Assembly (NCBI RefSeq): GCF_017549005.1
Contig: NZ_JAFYYT010000055.1
Span: 1-64,000 of the forward strand
Length of the DNA stretch: 64,000 bases
Source: Ruminococcus sp.
GTDB taxonomy: Bacteria; Bacillota; Clostridia; Oscillospirales; Ruminococcaceae
Direction of reading: 5' to 3'
The position numbers were made by a program, and so were the translations under genes. Below are positions 27,735-35,926 of this stretch, one piece after another. The notes beneath the pieces were generated by a model. The model had not been told where the DNA came from. It did not search any database and saw nothing but the letters and a program-made list of their open reading frames with translations. The stretch's first letter is position 1. Each line of letters opens with the position of its first letter.

Positions 27735-27785
27735 AGGGCGGCAAAGCCGCCCTAACTAATGACTATTCACTAATAACCGGTCACT
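27735..27785. repeat. GC-rich hairpin and TAATxACT-type repeat remnant
   Basis: GGGCGG CAAA GCCGCCC hairpin (around 27735-27752) followed by CTAACTAATGACTATTCACTAATAACC-like sequence, broken here into short TAAT/ACTAAT words. The same word style flanks the hairpin element at 39301-39475. It lies just after the VanY gene (minus) and may also act as its terminator. Confidence 0.4.
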
Positions 27786-27786
27786 C

Positions 27787-28674
27787 TTATTCGTGATAGT
27801 AAGAATCAATATTGAAGTACTCCTCCATAGTGAGGCCGCTGTTGTGTATAGCGTATGAAAGGTCTGTACCGACATAGCGAACGTGCCATGATTCATACTG
27901 ATAGCCTGTTATGCTCTCCTTGCCCTGTGGGTAGCGGAGAATGAAGCCGTACTCGTGACAGTGGTCAGCCAGCCATTTAGCCTCTCTGGTATTATCAAAT
28001 GAGCTGTCTATCTGATTCACGTCGATGGCAAGTCCCGACTGGTGCTCGGAGTATCCGGGACGTGCTGAATATCTGTCAGCTTCAGCCTGTCCGTCGCGTG
28101 CAACGTAGTTGTTGTATATCTGAGCCTGATAGTCGTATGAACGGAAGCCCGAAGCAAAATAAATGTAGAGTCCCTTCTTTGAAGCGTCGCTTGTCATCTT
28201 GTAGAACTGGTTCTCACAAGTGGGGTCAAGTCCCGGAGCAAAATCAGCTGGGAGACTGTATGACTTGTTTGCTATAAGAGCGCCCTGTATGTATGTTATT
28301 CCCGCAATGTCATGCTTTGCAGGTGCAGGAGCGTAGTCAGGGTCCTCAGGTGAGGGAGCCTCTGTCTTTATTACGTCCTCGGCAGGAGCTTCACCGCCTG
28401 CGGCAACAGCTTCGCCTGTTGTGGCATTTTCGGCAGCAGCGGTCGTCTCTTCTGCAGCAGTAGTCTCTTCCTCAGAAGCAGCTTCAGTGGTGATTTCTTC
28501 GGTTTCCTGAGCAATCTCTGTTAATGCCTCTGTTGTAACGGCAGCAGTAGTTGCTGCTTCTGTCGGCGACGTAAACTTCCTGCGTGAGGAAGCGGTTCCG
28601 TCATCGGTCTTTCCGCAGGCTGTGCAAGAGAGCGCAGCTGCGATTGCTAATGTAATAAGTATACTTCTTTTCAT
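27787..28674 (-). CDS. VanY-type D-alanyl-D-alanine carboxypeptidase lipoprotein (M15B)
   Basis: 295 residues, ATG at 28674 behind AAGGAGGA. Lipoprotein-like signal ending LSCTAC-GK (Cys20), though the -3 residue is Cys rather than Leu. A low-complexity Ala/Thr/Glu linker (~30-110) spans the wall. The M15B catalytic domain follows with the zinc-site motifs SEHQSGLAIDV (SxHxxGxAxD) and ESWHVRYVG (ExxWH), and FASGFRSYDYQAQIYNNYV. It trims the terminal D-Ala from peptidoglycan stem peptides. There is no resistance cluster around it, so it is more likely a general wall-maturation enzyme than a vancomycin-resistance factor. Confidence 0.92.
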   Translation of the reverse strand: MKRSILITLAIAAALSCTACGKTDDGTASSRRKFTSPTEAATTAAVTTEALTEIAQETEEITTEAASEEETTAAEETTAAAENATTGEAVAAGGEAPAEDVIKTEAPSPEDPDYAPAPAKHDIAGITYIQGALIANKSYSLPADFAPGLDPTCENQFYKMTSDASKKGLYIYFASGFRSYDYQAQIYNNYVARDGQAEADRYSARPGYSEHQSGLAIDVNQIDSSFDNTREAKWLADHCHEYGFILRYPQGKESITGYQYESWHVRYVGTDLSYAIHNSGLTMEEYFNIDSYYHE

Positions 28675-28845
28675 TTTTAAATCCTCCTTATGCGGATAGC
28701 GTTTTCTGTAAAAAACAATCGTGACAGGTCAGACGAGTGTTACATAAAAAACATTAATTTTATATTTTGACTTAATATGCTGCCTGCACTCCTATTTTAT
28801 CACATTTAGTCGGATATTGCAAGTCCGGTTAAAAATCCGTGAATA

Positions 28846-28874
28846 TTGACATAAAAATGCTTGTGTGCTATAAT
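28846..28874 (+). promoter_or_regulatory. Consensus SigA promoter of the first GNAT gene
   Basis: TTGACA (28846-28851), 17-bp spacer, TATAAT (28869-28874), 28 bp before the start codon. Both hexamers match the consensus fully. Confidence 0.9.
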
Positions 28875-28902
28875 ATACCCAAAAATTAGAGGAGATACTG
28901 CA

Positions 28903-29319
28903 ATGGATGGACTTATCATAAAGCACAATGAACTGAGCGCAGAGGAATTTATAGAGCTGTGGGAAACTGTATGGGGACAAGGTCCGTCCTTGGAGCAGAC
29001 AAGACTTGCTATGGAAAACACCCTGTTCAGGGTATCTGTCTCTGACGGGGAAAGGATAGTGGCTATGGCGCGTGTTATCGGCGACAAGGGGCTTGATTAC
29101 TATATCAAGGACGTTATTGTCCGTCCCGAATATCAGGGCAGGGGAATCGGACGTATGCTCATTGAAGAACTGCTGAAATATATAGATGATAACGGCGTCA
29201 GCGGTACGGATATCTTTGTGGAGCTCTGTGCTGTTCCCGACAAGATACCTTTCTATGAGAAATTCGGCTTTGATTTTAACGAAGCAAAGCGCCTGAAAAT
29301 GTATCACCATGTAAAATAA
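28903..29319 (+). CDS. GNAT-family N-acetyltransferase
   Basis: 138 residues; ATG at 28903 with AGAGGAGA upstream. The acetyl-CoA binding motif A is clear: VRPEYQGRGIGRMLIEELLKYI (R/Q-x-x-G-x-G/A), preceded by the beta4 strand DYYIKDVIV. The end KIPFYEKFGFDFNEAKRLKMYHHV matches the GNAT motif B. Substrate unknown; it may acetylate a small amine or a protein N-terminus in the cytoplasm. Single-gene unit with its own promoter, convergent with the next GNAT gene. Confidence 0.9.
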   Translation: MDGLIIKHNELSAEEFIELWETVWGQGPSLEQTRLAMENTLFRVSVSDGERIVAMARVIGDKGLDYYIKDVIVRPEYQGRGIGRMLIEELLKYIDDNGVSGTDIFVELCAVPDKIPFYEKFGFDFNEAKRLKMYHHVK

Positions 29320-29323
29320 GAAC

Positions 29324-29356
29324 TGCCCCGAAGCACTGCTTCGGGGCATAATTATA
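29324..29356. terminator. Bidirectional terminator between GNAT genes
   Basis: Perfect 11-bp arms TGCCCCGAAGC (29324-29334) and GCTTCGGGGCA (29338-29348) with a 3-nt loop, between two convergent genes. Confidence 0.8.
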
Positions 29357-29373
29357 ATGTTCAGTTATAATGT

Positions 29374-29922
29374 TCAGTCCACAAATTCCATTGTGAAGAG
29401 TTTGGAGAGGATACTTCCTGCGTAGGACTTCATAAGTGCCACATATTCCGAGCCCTCAACGTCGCCGCCTATGCCGAGTATCTCGTATGTTACCTTGCCT
29501 TCGCGGAGCTTCTTGTGCAGCTCCCTGAAGCCGTTCCTGATATAGAACTGCCTGCGCTTGAGTCTTTCCTCATAGTTCTCCGACGACTCTTCAAGCTGCT
29601 CGATAGCGAGGAAAAGTCTGCGTCCCTTGTATATTTTCATGGCATTCTGCAATATAGCGCTGCCGATGCCCTTGCCGCGGCAGTCCTCGGAAACAGCAAG
29701 GTAAAAGACGTAGGAGAGGTCGCGGTAGTTGACGATATAAAGCATTCCTGCCCACTCGTCATTGCAGTGTATTGACCAGAAGTCCACGTTCTTTTTCTTG
29801 GCTTTCAGCACAAGCATGAGGAAGGGCGCCCGCTCGTCATCGGGGAAGGCTCTCATGTAAAGCTGCTTTATCTTGCGGAAATCAGGGCTTTTTGTTTTAA
29901 GCTTTGTGAAATTGAGTTTCAT
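29374..29922 (-). CDS. GNAT-family N-acetyltransferase
   Basis: 182 residues. The ATG at 29922 has a perfect AGGAGGT five bases upstream, so longer versions are rejected. The acetyl-CoA motif is FYLAVSEDCRGKGIGSAILQNAMKIYKGRR. The N-terminal YMRAFPDDERAPFLMLVLKA resembles a GNAT subgroup common in gut Clostridia. It lies 14 bp after the RimJ/L-like gene and is co-transcribed with it. Substrate unknown. Confidence 0.88.
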   Translation of the reverse strand: MKLNFTKLKTKSPDFRKIKQLYMRAFPDDERAPFLMLVLKAKKKNVDFWSIHCNDEWAGMLYIVNYRDLSYVFYLAVSEDCRGKGIGSAILQNAMKIYKGRRLFLAIEQLEESSENYEERLKRRQFYIRNGFRELHKKLREGKVTYEILGIGGDVEGSEYVALMKSYAGSILSKLFTMEFVD

Positions 29923-29936
29923 GGCGTACCTCCTGT

Positions 29937-30479
29937 TCAGCTGTTTTCTATGCAGTAGCACACCTCGCCCTCAGGGAAGATGCCCTGCTGTCTGAAACGT
30001 TCGACGTTATCAGTTCTTTTCATTGCGGACTTTTCAAGCACACGTCCCGACTTCTTGTTTTCAGCGCGGTGATAGGCTTCAAGTCTGCGAAAATCCGTTG
30101 TTGCGAATATCTCCGAAATAACTGCGGAAAGAGCTTCCCCTGCATAGCCGTGTCCCTGAAAGGCTGAGCCGATGCAGTATTCTATCTCTGCGGTGCGGAT
30201 ATCCTCATATACGCGGCAGAAGGCTATCTGTCCGATGTTCTGACCGCTTTCCTTTTCAATGACAGCCCACCTGTAAAAGCTTTCACTTTCGTATCCGCTG
30301 ATGTATTTGTCAAGAAGCCCCTTTGCTTCTGCGGCGTCAGAGTATACAGGCTCGCCGTATTCGTTCTGAACCGACGGGTCAGACGCCCAGTTGCGGAGCA
30401 TATCATCGAGGTCCTTTGCTTCAAATCTTCGCAGCAGGAGCCTCGGAGTATCTATAGTATGAGTGCCGCTGTGCTGCAT
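29937..30479 (-). CDS. RimJ/RimL-type GNAT acetyltransferase
   Basis: 180 residues, ATG at 30479 behind GGGAGGT. Motifs of the Acetyltransf_3 group: TIDTPRLLLRRFEAKDLDDMLRNWASDP at the N-terminus, IGQIAFCRVYEDIRTAEIEYCIG, the acetyl-CoA loop SAFQGHGYAGEALSAVI, and RRLEAYHRAENKKSGRVLEK. This group acetylates ribosomal protein N-termini or small amines; the substrate is not clear here. First gene of a two-gene unit with the next GNAT. Confidence 0.9.
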   Translation of the reverse strand: MQHSGTHTIDTPRLLLRRFEAKDLDDMLRNWASDPSVQNEYGEPVYSDAAEAKGLLDKYISGYESESFYRWAVIEKESGQNIGQIAFCRVYEDIRTAEIEYCIGSAFQGHGYAGEALSAVISEIFATTDFRRLEAYHRAENKKSGRVLEKSAMKRTDNVERFRQQGIFPEGEVCYCIENS

Positions 30480-30597
30480 GATAAAGACCTCCCTTACCGG
30501 TTTATAGTATAATTATAACATATAAATGTTAACAATTCAAGCAATCGCGGAATGATAGCGGCGTAAAAATCAATTAAGCCGCGAACATGGCAGGCGC

Positions 30598-30626
30598 TTG
30601 ACGTATTGCTGCTCATATTGTATAAT
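30598..30626 (+). promoter_or_regulatory. SigA promoter of the nudC-like gene
   Basis: TTGACG (30598-30603), 17-bp spacer, TATAAT (30621-30626), 32 bp before the start codon. Confidence 0.85.
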
Positions 30627-30657
30627 TAAAATGATATGATGAAAAGGAGCTATAAAC

Positions 30658-31494
30658 ATGATACAGGACATTTATCCAAGCAGACTTGACAACAGCTTTC
30701 GCAGGATAACTCCCGCGGACTGTCCGGGAAAGAGTATTGCCGTGTGCTTCAAGGACGGCAGGATACTTGCCGACACAAGCGGCAGGGATGTGATATTTCC
30801 GCGTGTTTCGGAGGTTTCGGTCAATGCGGAGATGATATATCTTTTTGCGGTGGACGACGAGAAGTTCTTCCTTGTGCGCGGTAATGAGGACACAAAGGTG
30901 AAAAACGGCAGCTTCGGCTATTATACCACCCGTGAACTGAGAGACAAGTGCAGGGGAAAGTACCTTTTTGCGGCTTTCACGGCTTTTCACCTTGCAAAGT
31001 GGTATGATGACAACAGATTCTGCGGAAAATGCGGCGGAAAAACAGGCTGCGATGACGCGGAAAGAGCTCTTGTGTGCGCGGACTGCGGAAACAAGGTCTA
31101 CCCGAGGATAAATCCTGCGGTTATCGTTGGAGTAACCAAAGGGGACATGATACTTATAACACGCTACAGGAGGGGATTTGCCCACAATGCCCTTATCGCA
31201 GGCTTTACGGAGATAGGCGAGACTCTCGAACAGACCGTACAGAGAGAGGTAATGGAAGAGGCAGGACTGCACGTGAAGAATATACGTTATTACAAGTCCC
31301 AGCCCTGGGGAATGGCTTCCGACCTGCTTGTGGGATTTTACTGCGACGTTGACGGCAGCGATACCATAAAAATGGACGAGTCCGAGCTTAAATACGCGGA
31401 ATGGGTAAGCAGGAAGGACATTGAGCTGCAGCCGTATGAGCATAGTCTGACCAATGAGATGATGAAGCTCTTTAAAGAAGGAGGAAGCTGCTGA
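30658..31494 (+). CDS. nudC: NudC-like NAD(H) pyrophosphatase (zinc ribbon plus Nudix)
   Basis: 278 residues, ATG at 30658 behind AAAAGGAGC. An N-terminal domain is followed by a four-Cys zinc ribbon, FCGKCGG...LVCADCGN (two CxxC pairs, ~121-146), and the Nudix domain with box GFTEIGETLEQTVQREVMEEAG (Gx5Ex7REVxEEAG is complete). The family signature YYKSQPWGMASDLLVGF (SQPW) marks NudC, which hydrolyses NADH/NAD+ to NMN and AMP and removes NAD caps from RNA. It acts in the cytoplasm. Single-gene unit whose terminator overlaps the stop codon. Confidence 0.93.
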   Translation: MIQDIYPSRLDNSFRRITPADCPGKSIAVCFKDGRILADTSGRDVIFPRVSEVSVNAEMIYLFAVDDEKFFLVRGNEDTKVKNGSFGYYTTRELRDKCRGKYLFAAFTAFHLAKWYDDNRFCGKCGGKTGCDDAERALVCADCGNKVYPRINPAVIVGVTKGDMILITRYRRGFAHNALIAGFTEIGETLEQTVQREVMEEAGLHVKNIRYYKSQPWGMASDLLVGFYCDVDGSDTIKMDESELKYAEWVSRKDIELQPYEHSLTNEMMKLFKEGGSC

Positions 31495-31513
31495 AAAAGC
31501 GGCTTCTTTTTTG
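31484..31513 (+). terminator. Terminator overlapping the nudC stop codon
   Basis: Arms GAAGCTGCT (31484-31492) and AGCGGCTTC (31498-31506), with one G-U pair and loop GAAAA, then TTTTTTG. The hairpin begins inside the last codons of the gene. Confidence 0.9.
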
Positions 31514-31606
31514 TTATGTAAAAAACTGTGTATTATGCAATGATATAACCAACAAAAGCCTATACATCAACTTTAACAGCGATTTTATCAATTTTATGAT
31601 TTTCGG

Positions 31607-31635
31607 TTGACTTTTTTGGTGGAAAATGTTATAAT
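31607..31635 (+). promoter_or_regulatory. SigA promoter of the EAL gene
   Basis: TTGACT (31607-31612), 17-bp spacer, TATAAT (31630-31635), 59 bp before the start codon. Confidence 0.85.
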
Positions 31636-31693
31636 ATATGTGTGTGATATAGTCAGAGAATTATTCGATCTTTTTTCACAGGGGGGTGGAAAT

Positions 31694-33604
31694 ATGTTTG
31701 CGAATACTGATCTCAGACTCGGTACCTATATGCCTGTTGGCGATATTATAGTATTATCCTTGTGCCTGGTTATGAGTATATTGATAAGACAGACTCACAT
31801 CGGAAAAGAAAAGACAGGCTTTCATATCATTATGCATATCCTTTCATTTGCATTTGTTGCAGCAGTGGCAAACATTCTTTTCCAGACTCATATGCAGAAG
31901 GAAGAACTGAACATTCCTTATATATACATAATAAGGATCATTCATCATGTTCTTTTCATGCTCATAATGATCTTCTACATAAGGTACATACAGGGCTGCT
32001 TATGGATACCTACAAAAGGAAACAAGAAGGTCAGGATACTAATAGTTGTTTCAGTGGTATTAACAGTTATTCTTGATGTTCTGGCTTCATACTTCAAAAT
32101 CGGATTCTACATAGATAAGGATCATGATTATAATGCAGGTCTGGACATTTTTGAAGTAATGTACCTGATATTTATGATAAATATCGTTTATCTGCTCATA
32201 AAGTTCAGAAAACGCCTGCTTATGAAGATATTTACGGGAATCGTCAGTGTGCTGGTCATATCGAATCTGCTTCTTGTCATACAGGCTTTCAACAAGCAGA
32301 TATCGTATACATCTATCTGCTGTTTCCTGCCTATAGTCAGCATTATCTTCTTTTTCCACTCCAATCCGTTCAGTATTGATACGGGTGCTGTCTCGGGAGA
32401 ATTCTTTGCGGAAGAGATCAAGGAGAATCTCGCAAAGGGAAACGAAATGGTCATTATGTGCTGTCATATGCCGGGTTTCTCCTCAAAGATAACTAAATCT
32501 GCTGAGCTTAGAACGGAATTTTACGAATTTTTCCGCAATAACGTCAAAAAGGCTATACTTTACAGCTTCCCGAACGACAGCTTCGTAATGACGATAGTAA
32601 AGCAGAAAAACACTGAGACTGATAAGCTCGTCAGCAAAATGCTGGACGATTTCAGAAAGAGCCACGAAATTTTCAATATTGATTACAAGATAATCATCAT
32701 GGAGTCCTCCGACATAATTACAAATGTCAGCGATTATCATAACATAATCGACTATACCGACATGAAAATGCCGTTTAACTCAATTGAGCGGGTTACTCCC
32801 GATGATATAAAGGACTACTACGACAAGCACTATATTCTTAGCGAGCTTGAGGATATAGCAGCTAAAAAAGATCCCTTCGACCGCCGTGTGCTGGTCTACT
32901 GTCAGCCTGTTTACAACCTCAACACAGGTCAGTACGATACAGCCGAAGCGCTCATGCGCCTGAAACTGGACAAAACGGGAATGGTTTTTCCTGACCAGTT
33001 CATACCGCTGGCAGAGCAGTTCAACCTCATACACAACCTGAGTATGATAATCCTCAACAAGACCTGCTTTGCGCTGCGAGGCCTTCTCAACGAGGGATAT
33101 ATAGTGAAGCGTATTTCCGTTAACTTCTCGGCTATCGACCTGAGATACGATTCGTTCTGCGACGAGGTCAAGGGCATAATCGAGAGAAACGGCATAGAAT
33201 ACGGAAAAATAGCCGTCGAGATCACCGAGAGCCGGAGCGACGCGGACTTCAATCTTATGAAGCAGCGTGTTATCCAGCTTCAGGATCTGGGAATAAAGTT
33301 CTATCTTGACGATTTCGGAACAGGTTATTCAAACTTTGAGCGTATCATGGAAATTCCTTTCGATATCATCAAGTTTGACCGTTCGCTGCTGATAGAGTCG
33401 CTGAAAAACGCCTCATCGCAGTACATGGTAAAGACCTTTGCCAATATGTTCCACGACCTCAAGTACTCCATACTTTTCGAGGGCGTCGAGAACGAGCATG
33501 ACGAGAACCGCTGCAAGCTCATGATGGCGCAGTATCTGCAGGGCTACAAGTATTCAAAGCCCATACCTATAGAAGAACTAAGGAAATTTCTTCTTCATGC
33601 ATAA
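31694..33604 (+). CDS. Membrane-bound EAL-domain c-di-GMP phosphodiesterase
   Basis: 636 residues; ATG at 31694 follows GGGGGGTGGA, while an upstream in-frame start would overlap the promoter. About seven transmembrane helices (1-235) form a sensor resembling MASE-type domains. A region near 245-375 looks like a degenerate GGDEF without the GGDEF loop. The EAL domain (~395-636) keeps the key residues: AEALMRL (the EAL motif), NFSAIDL, EITES, the DDFGTGYSN loop, IKFDRS, EGVEN and QGY. It should therefore hydrolyse cyclic di-GMP to pGpG. The membrane part probably senses a signal; which one is unknown. Own promoter and terminator, so an independent unit. Confidence 0.92.
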   Translation: MFANTDLRLGTYMPVGDIIVLSLCLVMSILIRQTHIGKEKTGFHIIMHILSFAFVAAVANILFQTHMQKEELNIPYIYIIRIIHHVLFMLIMIFYIRYIQGCLWIPTKGNKKVRILIVVSVVLTVILDVLASYFKIGFYIDKDHDYNAGLDIFEVMYLIFMINIVYLLIKFRKRLLMKIFTGIVSVLVISNLLLVIQAFNKQISYTSICCFLPIVSIIFFFHSNPFSIDTGAVSGEFFAEEIKENLAKGNEMVIMCCHMPGFSSKITKSAELRTEFYEFFRNNVKKAILYSFPNDSFVMTIVKQKNTETDKLVSKMLDDFRKSHEIFNIDYKIIIMESSDIITNVSDYHNIIDYTDMKMPFNSIERVTPDDIKDYYDKHYILSELEDIAAKKDPFDRRVLVYCQPVYNLNTGQYDTAEALMRLKLDKTGMVFPDQFIPLAEQFNLIHNLSMIILNKTCFALRGLLNEGYIVKRISVNFSAIDLRYDSFCDEVKGIIERNGIEYGKIAVEITESRSDADFNLMKQRVIQLQDLGIKFYLDDFGTGYSNFERIMEIPFDIIKFDRSLLIESLKNASSQYMVKTFANMFHDLKYSILFEGVENEHDENRCKLMMAQYLQGYKYSKPIPIEELRKFLLHA

Positions 33605-33611
33605 TTTATAA

Positions 33612-33652
33612 AGAGAGCGATAAGAATGTCTTATCGCTCTCTTTATATTTTT
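33612..33652 (+). terminator. Terminator of the EAL gene
   Basis: Perfect 13-nt arms around AGAGAGCGATAAG / CTTATCGCTCTCT with a short loop, then TTATATTTTTTTT. Starts within 15 bp of the stop codon. Confidence 0.93.
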
Positions 33653-33686
33653 TTTGTGTCTTTTGCAGTAAAAGGAGAAAAAATCA

Positions 33687-33715
33687 TTGACCTTATTGTC
33701 AAAATATGATATGAT
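33687..33715 (+). promoter_or_regulatory. SigA promoter of the efflux operon
   Basis: TTGACC (33687-33692), 17-bp spacer, TATGAT (33710-33715), about 40 bp before the adaptor gene. Confidence 0.8.
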
Positions 33716-33755
33716 ATTAGATATAAATAAGTCTCTCTGAGGAGGAGATAACAAA

Positions 33756-35207
33756 ATGAGCAAGAGCAAGAAAATAGTGAAACGTATCGTGATCCTGCTG
33801 GTTATACTCTTTATAATCGGCGGCATAGTGATGTTTGTGAGAAGCGCTATCCGCGGAGCAACACAGAACATAGTGATGCGCTCCGATACCTGCGGTTTCG
33901 TGAAGCGTCAGGACCTTACGAGCTATGCAAGCTTTTCGGGACAGATATCCAGCAGCGACAAGCTGATGGTGACAGCTGACCCTACGCTGAAAGTAAGCAA
34001 GCTCAATGTAAAGGTGGGCGACAACGTCAAGGCAGGGGACATTCTCTGTGAATTCGACAGTAAGAAGCTCCAGGAAAAGTACGATAAAATGGTGAAGAAC
34101 AGCGAAAAGGCACAGGGGGCTTCACAGCACAGCCACGACCTTATCGTAAGGAGCTACAACAAGGCAAAGACCGAAAGGGATTCAATGATATCCAAGGCAA
34201 AGTCTACATATGATACAGCCGTTTCAAAGCGGGACAGCGCCTATGAAACATACAACAAAATGATAGACGAGTACAACAAGCTGTACAGCTTACAGATAGA
34301 CGCATACAACGCATGGGCAAATGCCGCTGATAACGACCCTGACAAGGATTACAAGAGGCAGGTCCTTGATGATATTTCCAAGGAGTTCGTTGTTTCCGAG
34401 AAGGAGCTCAAGGCTCTTGAGGAAAGCCTCCCCGAGCTTGATTCCGCTGTCAGCGCAGCAAATGAAGCATACAATACAGCTGTTGAAACCGGCGACGAGC
34501 TCCTGCAGAAAGCACAGGACGCTCTTGACGATGAGAAGTACTCTCTTGACGACGACTCCGATGACAGTCAGATAGAGGAGCTTCGCGAGAGAATAGAAAA
34601 ATGTACGGTCAGAGCCGAAAGGGACGGAGTCGTTACCGAGCTCAATATTTCCGAGGGAAGCGTTCCCGAGTCGGGAAATATCATGACTATCGAGAATACT
34701 GCCGATCTTATCGTTGCAGGTAAGGTCAGCGAGGCTGATATCCTCAAGGTAAACGAGGGTATGGAAGCCGAGATAAAGACAAGCGCTACCGAGGACAGGA
34801 TAATCAGGGGCAGGATAAAGCGTATCGAGAAGATAATCTCCTCAGGTCAGGCAAAGTACGATCAGGGCGGATATACCGTTGAGGTAAGCGTAGAGGAAAA
34901 GGACAGCGGCCTTCTCATAGGAATGTCCGCAAGCGTCAAGATAATCCTCGACAAGCGCGAGAACGTCCTCAGCGTTCCGTATAACGCTGTCCGCGGCGGC
35001 GAGAACGAGGGATATTTCATTTACGTGGCAACTCCCCAGGAGAACGATATGTACAGCATATCAAAGCGTAAGGTATCAAAGGGCTTTGAGGGCGATTTCT
35101 ACACAGAGATAATATCGGGCTACGTCAACGACGGAGATATCGTACTTACTGATCCTATGGGCGTATCCGACGGCGATATTATCCCGCTCAGCGTCCCCGA
35201 GGAGTAA
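33756..35207 (+). CDS. MacA/HlyD-like efflux adaptor protein
   Basis: 483 residues, ATG at 33756 behind GAGGAGA. A basic N-terminus and one transmembrane helix (~9-30) are followed by a lipoyl half-domain (LKVSKLNVKVGDNVKAGDILCEFDS), a long coiled-coil hairpin (~100-275, rich in Lys/Glu/Ala), the second lipoyl half (CTVRAERDGVVTELNISEGS) and beta-barrel domains with LLIGMSASVKIILDKRENVLSVPYNAV. In Gram-positives such adaptors work with MacB-type ABC transporters to export peptides or antibiotics. It is first in a three-gene operon, and its stop codon overlaps the ATPase gene region (TAATG). Confidence 0.92.
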   Translation: MSKSKKIVKRIVILLVILFIIGGIVMFVRSAIRGATQNIVMRSDTCGFVKRQDLTSYASFSGQISSSDKLMVTADPTLKVSKLNVKVGDNVKAGDILCEFDSKKLQEKYDKMVKNSEKAQGASQHSHDLIVRSYNKAKTERDSMISKAKSTYDTAVSKRDSAYETYNKMIDEYNKLYSLQIDAYNAWANAADNDPDKDYKRQVLDDISKEFVVSEKELKALEESLPELDSAVSAANEAYNTAVETGDELLQKAQDALDDEKYSLDDDSDDSQIEELRERIEKCTVRAERDGVVTELNISEGSVPESGNIMTIENTADLIVAGKVSEADILKVNEGMEAEIKTSATEDRIIRGRIKRIEKIISSGQAKYDQGGYTVEVSVEEKDSGLLIGMSASVKIILDKRENVLSVPYNAVRGGENEGYFIYVATPQENDMYSISKRKVSKGFEGDFYTEIISGYVNDGDIVLTDPMGVSDGDIIPLSVPEE

Positions 35208-35212
35208 TGCCG

Positions 35213-35926
35213 ATGAAGACGATCATCTCTATGCACGGGATAATAAAGAAGTTCTACATCGGAATGCCCAATGAGCTTGAGATACTTCACGGTCTCAACT
35301 TCAAGATAAATGAGGGAGAGTTCGCGTCGATAGTAGGACCTTCGGGTTCGGGAAAGAGTACGCTGATGAACATTATCGGAGCTCTCGACCGCCCTACAGA
35401 GGGAATATATATGCTCAACGGCATAGATGTGGCTCAGCTCAACGATTCCGAGCTCAGTGCCATAAGGAACAAGGAGATAGGCTTCGTTTTCCAGAACTTC
35501 AACCTTGTTTCCCGTACAAATGCCATAGAAAACGTTGAGCTCCCCATGCTCTATGCGGGAGTCGGCAGGAGAGAGCGCAGACGCCGCGCTGAAAAACTGC
35601 TGGAAATGGTGGAAATGAGCGACAGAGCTACCCATAACCCAAACGAGCTTTCAGGCGGTCAGAAGCAGAGGATAGCCATTGCGAGAGCTCTTGCAAATTC
35701 ACCGTCCATAATACTTGCGGACGAGCCGACAGGCGCCCTTGATTCCGTAACGGGACACATGGTAATGGATATATTCCATAAGCTCCACAGGGAGGAGCAC
35801 AAGACCATCGTCCTCATCACTCACAGCAAGGAGCTTGCTTCCGAAACTGACAGGATAATCACCCTGAAGGACGGAAGGATAGTATCGGATACGGGAAAGG
35901 CAGGTGGCGAAAATGTTCTTCTTTGA
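35213..35926 (+). CDS. MacB-type ABC transporter ATP-binding protein
   Basis: 237 residues from the ATG at 35213, which has GAGGAG eight bases upstream; an ATG at 35207 overlaps the adaptor stop and is only 2 bases from that site. Walker A is GPSGSGKST, the Q-loop is GFVFQNFNLV, the ABC signature LSGGQKQRIAIARAL, Walker B IILADEPTGALDS, and the H-loop VLITHSKEL. The sequence belongs to the LolD/MacB/FtsE group, which powers FtsX-like permeases. It overlaps the permease gene by 14 bp. Confidence 0.95.
   Translation: MKTIISMHGIIKKFYIGMPNELEILHGLNFKINEGEFASIVGPSGSGKSTLMNIIGALDRPTEGIYMLNGIDVAQLNDSELSAIRNKEIGFVFQNFNLVSRTNAIENVELPMLYAGVGRRERRRRAEKLLEMVEMSDRATHNPNELSGGQKQRIAIARALANSPSIILADEPTGALDSVTGHMVMDIFHKLHREEHKTIVLITHSKELASETDRIITLKDGRIVSDTGKAGGENVLL

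Noticed and set aside
27787-28674. VanY homolog as a vancomycin-resistance gene
   Set aside because: There are no vanHAX, vanRS or other resistance genes nearby; M15B carboxypeptidases are common in wall maturation.
30613-31443. Minus-strand frame of 276 codons opposite the nudC-like gene
   Set aside because: The plus-strand frame has zinc ribbon, Nudix box, promoter and terminator; the minus frame shows no domain and no Shine-Dalgarno.
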